NCBI RefSeq assembly: GCF_900101845.1
Contig: NZ_FNAM01000049.1
Span: 1-38,292, forward strand
Source of the DNA: Sporomusa acidovorans
Lineage (GTDB): Bacteria > Bacillota > Negativicutes > Sporomusales > Sporomusaceae
Direction: 5' to 3'
Length of the DNA stretch: 38,292 nucleotides
The notes beneath the pieces are model-generated. The model did no database searches. It was not told where the DNA came from and saw only the letters and a list, made by a program, of their open reading frames with translations. This document shows positions 34,248-38,292 of this stretch, piece after piece. Numbering within the stretch: position 1 is the first letter of the stretch; the number at the start of each line of letters is the position of its first letter. The translations under genes and the position numbers were made by a program.

Positions 34248-35366
34248 TCACTCTTTCGAAGGTTCAATATTCAGTTTACTTTGCAGTAGTTTTCGGTTGT
34301 GGTGAATCATTGGATTATCGGGAATAAATTTTGCCGCTTTTTCATTGTGTTCGTAAGCTAATTGGTAGTCTCCAAGACGTGAATAACATACGCACAGCTG
34401 AAGATAAGGCAACCAGGTTGCACATTGATTATTCACTAACCCCCATGAAGAATTCGCGGTCTTTAGCTGGGTAGCCAGCGTATACCAGAATATAGCCTGT
34501 TTTATTTGATTATTATTAAGATGATGAAAACCAAGCCGGCAACAGAAATCGCTTCTGGGGGTACTATACTGAAAAGATTGGTATATATATTTAAGCTCAT
34601 TTTCTCCATCATGGAGTTCATAAAAACAATCGGCCAAACTAGCGCAGGCGGCAATATTGTCTTCCAGCGCCCCTTGTTTTGTTGCTAAAGATTTTTGGTA
34701 ATACTCGATTGCCCGGTTATAGAGATTATGTTCTCTTAACTCATTGGCATAATAGTATAAATCTCGCGGTGAAAATTCTTCTCCTTGTAACTGCCGTCGT
34801 TCATAGATTTTTAGATTGCGATCACTATCGTGTTTTACAGGCTTGTGGGCTACAGCAATTTCTGTATCTAGCTGGCTGCCTTTCGCTGCTAAGAATTCGT
34901 GAACGGCTCCAATCCACTGGTAATTTTTTTCTCGCTTAACCAAACGCTCCCTACGTATTTGATATAATACATTTCCATCTGTGTCAAAGCTTAAATAATA
35001 AAGCATAGTAAGGACTTCAAATTCCCGACTGAGAGTTGCTTTTAATTCGAGTAGCTTTTGACAGTCTTGATCCAAAATAACATCATCAGCATCCAACCAG
35101 AGAATATATTCCTGCGTAGCCTTACTAAATGCATAATTGCGCGCGGCGGCAAAATCATCTATCCATTCAAAGTCAAAGATTTTTTCAGTAAATTGTCTTA
35201 CCAGCTCTTTCGTTTTATCCGTTGAACCTGTGTCTACTATGATAATCTCATCTACAATTTGCTCAACCGATCGCAAACAACGCTCAATTGTAGCTTCCTC
35301 GTTTTTTACTATCATACATAAACTAATAGTAATCGGTAAGTGAGATTGCTTAGCACTATCCGGCAT
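34248..35366 (-). CDS. family 2 glycosyltransferase with TPR tail
   Basis: A 372-residue relative of the genes at 4909-10063. GT-A domain at about 10-225: ITISLCMIVKNEEATIERCL, IIIVDTGSTDKT, LWLDADDVIL and IGAVHEFL. A short TPR part follows (YYYANELREHNLYNRAIEYY; YLQLCVCYSRLGDYQLAYEH). The ribosome site is TTAGGAGGT. It lies upstream of the two-domain transferase on the same strand with a 53-base gap, so the two are probably one unit. No sigma-K-like box was found before it. Confidence 0.82.
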   Translation of the reverse strand: MPDSAKQSHLPITISLCMIVKNEEATIERCLRSVEQIVDEIIIVDTGSTDKTKELVRQFTEKIFDFEWIDDFAAARNYAFSKATQEYILWLDADDVILDQDCQKLLELKATLSREFEVLTMLYYLSFDTDGNVLYQIRRERLVKREKNYQWIGAVHEFLAAKGSQLDTEIAVAHKPVKHDSDRNLKIYERRQLQGEEFSPRDLYYYANELREHNLYNRAIEYYQKSLATKQGALEDNIAACASLADCFYELHDGENELKYIYQSFQYSTPRSDFCCRLGFHHLNNNQIKQAIFWYTLATQLKTANSSWGLVNNQCATWLPYLQLCVCYSRLGDYQLAYEHNEKAAKFIPDNPMIHHNRKLLQSKLNIEPSKE

Positions 35367-35431
35367 GCTACTACCTCCTAAAGCTTTATGTCAGTAATTA
35401 CTTTATTCCAAAAGGCACAAATATGTGAAAA

Positions 35432-35462
35432 AAAGCTGATCCTCACTACATGGATCAGCTTT
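35432..35462 (-). terminator. hairpin terminator
   Basis: Perfect 11-bp stem (AAAGCTGATCC at 35432-35442 with 35452-35462) and a 9-base loop. The minus strand has a T-run (TTTTTTTC) after the stem, so it would end a minus-strand transcript coming from about 35500-35800, which supports a small gene there. It also insulates the GT2 gene at 35366. Confidence 0.6.
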
Positions 35463-35523
35463 GTCATATTTAATAAGAATTTTTGTTATATAGTCAAGCA
35501 AAAGAATATTGAATTAATAGGCC

Positions 35524-35787
35524 TTACTCCTGTTCCAGTTCCCCCCAGCGCTGAGATACTGCGGGACGAGATTGACCGCGGTGCAAAGGTACTCTGCGAT
35601 GAGGAGCTGCTTGATCAACCATAACCTTGAAATTACGAATAATAGGGGCACCGTCCGTCCCTGGGACACAGGTAGATTGAATATGCTCTTTAATATTATT
35701 TTTGAGTAGACAATTAACCCCAGCAATGTTGATGCATATATTACAGTGTGCAACCAATATACAAAATAAAAAAAATCTATTTTTCAT
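35524..35787 (-). CDS. possible small secreted protein
   Basis: Frame of 87 residues beginning MKNRFFLFCILVAHCNICI, which looks like a signal peptide, followed by a Cys-containing middle (VNCLLKNN, TCVPGTDG) and a polar Arg-rich end. I do not recognise it. In favour: the leader-like start and a minus-strand terminator 62 bases downstream. Against: no good ribosome site and an odd, repetitive-looking C-terminus; the plus strand of the same stretch also reads open (ending PVPVPPSAEILRDEIDRG), so the signal is ambiguous. The rest of 35367-35864 is non-coding as far as I can see, apart from the terminator and a CATAGTATA box at 35809-35817. Confidence 0.3.
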   Translation of the reverse strand: MKNRFFLFCILVAHCNICINIAGVNCLLKNNIKEHIQSTCVPGTDGAPIIRNFKVMVDQAAPHRRVPLHRGQSRPAVSQRWGELEQE

Positions 35788-35864
35788 AAGCACTTAACCA
35801 TCGTGTTGCATAGTATATAGTAGGCGAACGCCAAAAAAATTATTTAATAAGGAGAGATTCAATT

Positions 35865-36353
35865 ATGCCATTTGGTGGGAAAAAGAAAGGAAAAGGATTT
35901 AATCTTGACTGCGTATTAGGAAACGTGAATATTACTGTCGTAACCTGCTGTGGCTTTATATTCCAAGGAGTCGTTGTTGAAGAAGACGACGATAAAACCC
36001 GTGCGCAATACGGCTGCCCGGTTGTTTTCCCAGCTATGACTATGGACTACGAGCATGACAAAGACGACCATAAAAAAGACTGCAAAGATGACGATGATAA
36101 AAAACATCATTGCCCCAAACCGATTGATGTTGAAGTTGATGTCAAATGCGATAATGAACCCAAATTCATCTGCCTGCGCCTAGAGTGCCCTCCTGCTTTT
36201 GTGTGCTGTGATCCAGCAACAGCAGGTGCCCCTGCCCAAATCGTAGGTCTTACAGCAGCAGACGCATTATTTGATCCGGAAGACACTATATTAATTAGCT
36301 TAGATGATATTGCCGTCATAGGCCCAAGCCGCAACTGTCTTGTTACCGCTTAA
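35865..36353 (+). CDS. Cys-containing spore-type protein with D/K/H-rich insert
   Basis: A 162-residue protein I cannot name. It begins with a basic start (GGKKKGKGFNLD), then LGNVNITVVTCCGFIFQGVVVEE, a central insert of about 30 residues made almost wholly of Asp, Lys, His and Glu with one Cys, and a second conserved block FICLRLECPPAFVCC and ILISLDDIAVIG. The two blocks together read like an Sm-like beta barrel split by an insert. The insert could bind metal. It is paralogous to the next gene. The ribosome site is TAAGGAGA. A CATAGTATA box (35809-35817) matches the sigma-E/sigma-K -10 but lacks a well-spaced -35. I infer a spore coat or exosporium component. Confidence 0.7.
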   Translation: MPFGGKKKGKGFNLDCVLGNVNITVVTCCGFIFQGVVVEEDDDKTRAQYGCPVVFPAMTMDYEHDKDDHKKDCKDDDDKKHHCPKPIDVEVDVKCDNEPKFICLRLECPPAFVCCDPATAGAPAQIVGLTAADALFDPEDTILISLDDIAVIGPSRNCLVTA

Positions 36354-36375
36354 CGTCTTGCTTTGTTGAAAAAAA

Positions 36376-36401
36376 CGAAACCCCGGTCTTCCGGGGTTTC
36401 G
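36376..36401. terminator. hairpin terminator
   Basis: Perfect 11-bp stem (CGAAACCCCGG at 36376-36386 with 36391-36401) and a TCTT loop, 22 bases after the gene. A-run before it and no T-run after it, so termination is better on the minus strand; on the plus strand it may stabilise the transcript. Confidence 0.65.
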
Positions 36402-36476
36402 TGCTTACAAACAATTAACTATAGCGAACACTGTACTTCGCTTATATGAAAATTAAAAGAAAGGAGTCACGTAATT

Positions 36477-36923
36477 ATGACCTCGAGAGATGAAGATAGA
36501 TTAAATTGGGGTTGCATACTAGGAAACATAAGGGCTACTGTTGTCACTAGATGCGGTATTGTCTATCAAGGAACAATCGAAGATTGGAATTGCAGCGGGC
36601 TGACAAGCACCCGCCCGGATAGTTCCTCATCGGATTCAAATGATAGCCAAAAAGAAGAATCCTCTGATCAACGTGGGGATGGGCATTGCGGGGGCCCTCG
36701 CTTTATTCGTATGACAGTAGAATGTATTCCTGGAAACATCTGCTGTCCGATGTTTGATGCCGACGACCCAGTTGGCGCCTCAAGAGTTACACCGATACTC
36801 GGCTTCACCGGACCCGCCGAAACACTTTATACGGTGCCTTCCGACATTTTAATTAATTGGGATGATGTTTCTTCACTAGGAATAGCCAGCAGTACCGCTT
36901 GTCTCACAGATACTACAGCATAA
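36477..36923 (+). CDS. paralogue of the preceding protein with Ser/Asp-rich insert
   Basis: A 148-residue protein that follows the same plan as the one at 35865: LGNIRATVVTRCGIVYQGTIED, an insert rich in Ser, Asp, Glu and Lys (SSSSDSNDSQKEESSDQ), then FIRMTVECIPGNICCPM, GFTGPAET and ILINWDDVSSLG. The conserved LGN..TVVT.CG..QG and the CC pair near the same place show common ancestry, while the inserts differ completely in composition. Function unknown; spore-surface role inferred from neighbours. The ribosome site is GAAAGGAGT. It has its own strong terminator. Confidence 0.7.
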   Translation: MTSRDEDRLNWGCILGNIRATVVTRCGIVYQGTIEDWNCSGLTSTRPDSSSSDSNDSQKEESSDQRGDGHCGGPRFIRMTVECIPGNICCPMFDADDPVGASRVTPILGFTGPAETLYTVPSDILINWDDVSSLGIASSTACLTDTTA

Positions 36924-36932
36924 AGCCACGAT

Positions 36933-36966
36933 GCCGGGGCGCACAGACGCACCGGCTTTTTTTTTT
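36933..36966 (+). terminator. rho-independent terminator
   Basis: GCCGGGGCG at 36933-36941 pairs with CGCACCGGC at 36948-36956 (one internal mismatch), 6-base loop, followed by a run of ten T at 36957-36966. Textbook intrinsic terminator for the gene ending at 36923. Confidence 0.88.
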
Positions 36967-37014
36967 AGAAGACGCAACCAAACATAATAATTTGAATTAA
37001 TATCTATTTATAGT

Positions 37015-37043
37015 AACAGAAGTCCTCCTAAAACCATAAAATA
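37015..37043 (+). promoter_or_regulatory. sigma-K-like promoter for SPOCS gene
   Basis: AACA (37015-37018), 16 bases, CATAAAATA (37035-37043), a full match to mACm-N16-CATAnnnTA, 46 bases before the start at 37090. Confidence 0.6.
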
Positions 37044-37089
37044 ATACAAATGAAGGATATAAGACATTTCATAGATAAGGAGGAAATCC

Positions 37090-37584
37090 ATGAGCAGTAA
37101 GTTTGTTGATGTTTCAGGTATTACGCCGGCATCACAATTTCCAAAGTGTCCTCCCCGGCATCCCTTCACTGAATTCTGTGAAACTGATAAATTATGTATA
37201 CCACACCCCAATCCTAATATCCGCGATGTGTTGGAAGTGTGTGTAAACGTAGTCATTTTATCAGCTAAAGTTATTTGCACTCCTGTTGGGAACAAGGTTG
37301 TTGTCGAAGGTAAAAAACAGATCAAGGTTACTTTTGCCGCTGATGACCCCTGTCAGTCGGTCCATTGTGCCCATTTTGAAATTCCCTTTTGCAGTTTAAT
37401 ATTATTAGGACCTATCAAGGATGAAGTAATCCAAGTATGCGCGGCAATAGAAGATATCTCTGCCCGCTGCTTAGATTGCAGATGCCTGATAGTAACCTCA
37501 GTTATATTTATCTGCCCGGTATTTGAAGAAGCATACAACTATTGTTCCTCCCCACATGATGACAATGCCAATTACCGGCTCTAG
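37090..37584 (+). CDS. SPOCS (DUF3794) domain protein
   Basis: A 164-residue protein with a SPOCS-type domain at about residues 45-150: DVLEVCVNVVILSAKVICTP, GKKQIKVTFAAD, QSVHCAHFEIPFCSLILL and VCAAIEDISARCLDCRCLIV. DUF3794/SPOCS domains are known in spore coat and peptidoglycan-related proteins such as SafA-like and SpoVID-like factors. It is rich in Cys (13 by eye), unlike many family members, so disulfide crosslinking or metal binding is likely. No signal peptide. The ribosome site is AAGGAGG, with a sigma-K-like promoter upstream, in keeping with a spore outer-layer protein. Confidence 0.78.
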   Translation: MSSKFVDVSGITPASQFPKCPPRHPFTEFCETDKLCIPHPNPNIRDVLEVCVNVVILSAKVICTPVGNKVVVEGKKQIKVTFAADDPCQSVHCAHFEIPFCSLILLGPIKDEVIQVCAAIEDISARCLDCRCLIVTSVIFICPVFEEAYNYCSSPHDDNANYRL

Positions 37585-37696
37585 CTAGTAACAGTACTTA
37601 GCAGGTAGCTGTTCTGTTACAAAAATGCTGACCCTTGCCGTAGATTATTAAACAAACTACCTGCTTTATCACATGAAGATAGGAGGGGAGTTGAAT

Positions 37697-38292
37697 ATGG
37701 GATGTACTCAAATTTCCGTAAACGGTATACTCACCGTACCTCAACATAAGCCTGATATCCAATCCATACTTCGCGTTTGTACAACTGCAAAAATTGATAA
37801 AACTATAACTATACGGAAAAAGATTTTTTTTACTGGACATGTATGTATCCGTATAGAATATGTTGCCTGTTCGCCTGACCACTCACAACCTATACACTTT
37901 TTGCAAGCTGAGATACCGTTCAACGGTTTACTGCTTCACCAGTTTGCTCGTGAACACTTAAATGCTTGCCTGCAAACCAGAATTAGATTTTCCGAAACTG
38001 AAATTGTTAGTCCAAGGAAGATTAACACAATAGTACTATTAAAACTGTGTAAACTTAAATTTTCTCGTATCCCTAAACACTCGCAACAAAAATGGTCTAA
38101 GCCAAATCATGGAAGTTTCTGCAAACATACCGATCTACATTGTGCATCTATTCAAGGGGCATTTTGCAAAAAGCCACATCATAACTTCAACTGCAAGCCT
38201 CATCACCATGACGACTGCAAGCCCCATCACAATGACGACTGCAAACCTTGTCACAATGACGACTGCAAACCTCATCACAATGACGACTGCAA
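37697..38292 (+). CDS. SPOCS-like protein with His/Cys/Asp octapeptide repeats (partial)
   Basis: The frame stays open to the window edge, giving at least 198 residues; the end is missing. The first about 130 residues resemble a SPOCS domain (SVNGILTVPQHKPDIQSILRVC, ITIRKKIFFTGHVCIRIEYVA, PIHFLQAEIPFNGLL, NTIVLLKLCKLKF). A basic linker follows, then a His/Cys segment, and from residue 166 the tandem octapeptide CKPHHNDD. These repeats look like a metal-binding tail (Zn, Ni, Cu or Ca). The ribosome site is AGGAGGGG. A CGTAGATTA box at 37639 resembles a weak sigma-K -10. It probably decorates the spore surface beside the SPOCS gene upstream. Confidence 0.75.
   Translation, partial: MGCTQISVNGILTVPQHKPDIQSILRVCTTAKIDKTITIRKKIFFTGHVCIRIEYVACSPDHSQPIHFLQAEIPFNGLLLHQFAREHLNACLQTRIRFSETEIVSPRKINTIVLLKLCKLKFSRIPKHSQQKWSKPNHGSFCKHTDLHCASIQGAFCKKPHHNFNCKPHHHDDCKPHHNDDCKPCHNDDCKPHHNDDC
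38192..38292 (+). repeat. 24-bp tandem repeat encoding CKPHHNDD
   Basis: Four full units (38192-38215, 38216-38239, 38240-38263, 38264-38287) and the start of a fifth. Unit 1 has H for N at position 6 and unit 3 has C for the first H. The array continues beyond the window. Confidence 0.92.

Noticed and set aside
38192..38292. A CRISPR array, because of the regular short repeats at the end.
   Set aside because: The 24-base units are contiguous without spacers and stay in frame with the gene upstream, so they are coding repeats.

Overview
The window looks like chromosome of a spore-forming, low-to-middling GC Firmicute. I would guess a Negativicute of the Sporomusaceae type (Sporomusa/Pelosinus relatives). 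This is inferred from AGGAGG-type ribosome sites, SPOCS-domain (DUF3794) and DUF6385 surface proteins, sigma-K-like promoters and the many TPR-glycosyltransferases; no rRNA or marker gene is present to prove it.

Layout. 1-3400: a housekeeping flank with a DUF2164 protein and arginase (minus), an FHA/winged-helix regulator (plus), a run of four inverted repeats, and a secreted class D (OXA-type) beta-lactamase. 3407-10063: a tightly coupled minus-strand operon of four family-2 glycosyltransferases, three with TPR tails and one with two catalytic domains. 10064-10350: a divergent control region with one sigma-K-like promoter facing each way. 10351-14892 (plus): a repeat protein made of 22 Thr/Ser/Cys-rich octapeptides capped by DUF6385, a DNRLRE-like/DUF6385 protein, and two tandem paralogous glycosyltransferases, the first fused to a methyltransferase. 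15072-20458 (minus): three nucleotidyltransferase-fold proteins (two lacking the signature Arg), a GSCFA protein, a HAD phosphatase, a GDPD-like phosphodiesterase and a WavE-like protein. 20632-24788 (minus): dTDP-sugar genes (rfbA between two rfbC remnants, a GT61 transferase, a DegT/FdtB-type aminotransferase and an FdtA/QdtA-type isomerase). 25007-31293 (minus): a glycan-modifying operon (GNAT/FemAB-like protein, beta-propeller glycosidase-like protein, methyltransferase, PglD/NeuD-type acetyltransferase, acyl carrier protein, ketoacyl-ACP synthase III, glycosyltransferase). 31457-35366 (minus): a frameshifted remnant, a 763-residue two-domain glycosyltransferase and another GT2-TPR protein. 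35865-38292 (plus): two paralogous Cys-containing proteins with hydrophilic inserts, and two SPOCS-domain proteins, the last running off the window in a CKPHHNDD-type metal-binding repeat.

Working model (inference): this is a mother-cell-expressed spore-surface island. Thr/Ser-rich repeat proteins, SPOCS proteins and metal-binding-repeat proteins would form an outer layer, and the glycosyltransferases, dTDP-amino-sugar genes, acyl/methyl/acetyl-transferases and nucleotidyltransferases would build the glycan on it. Perfect matches to the mACm-N16-CATAnnnTA sigma-K pattern precede the octapeptide protein, the divergent glycosyltransferase operon and a SPOCS gene, and a near match precedes the WavE operon.
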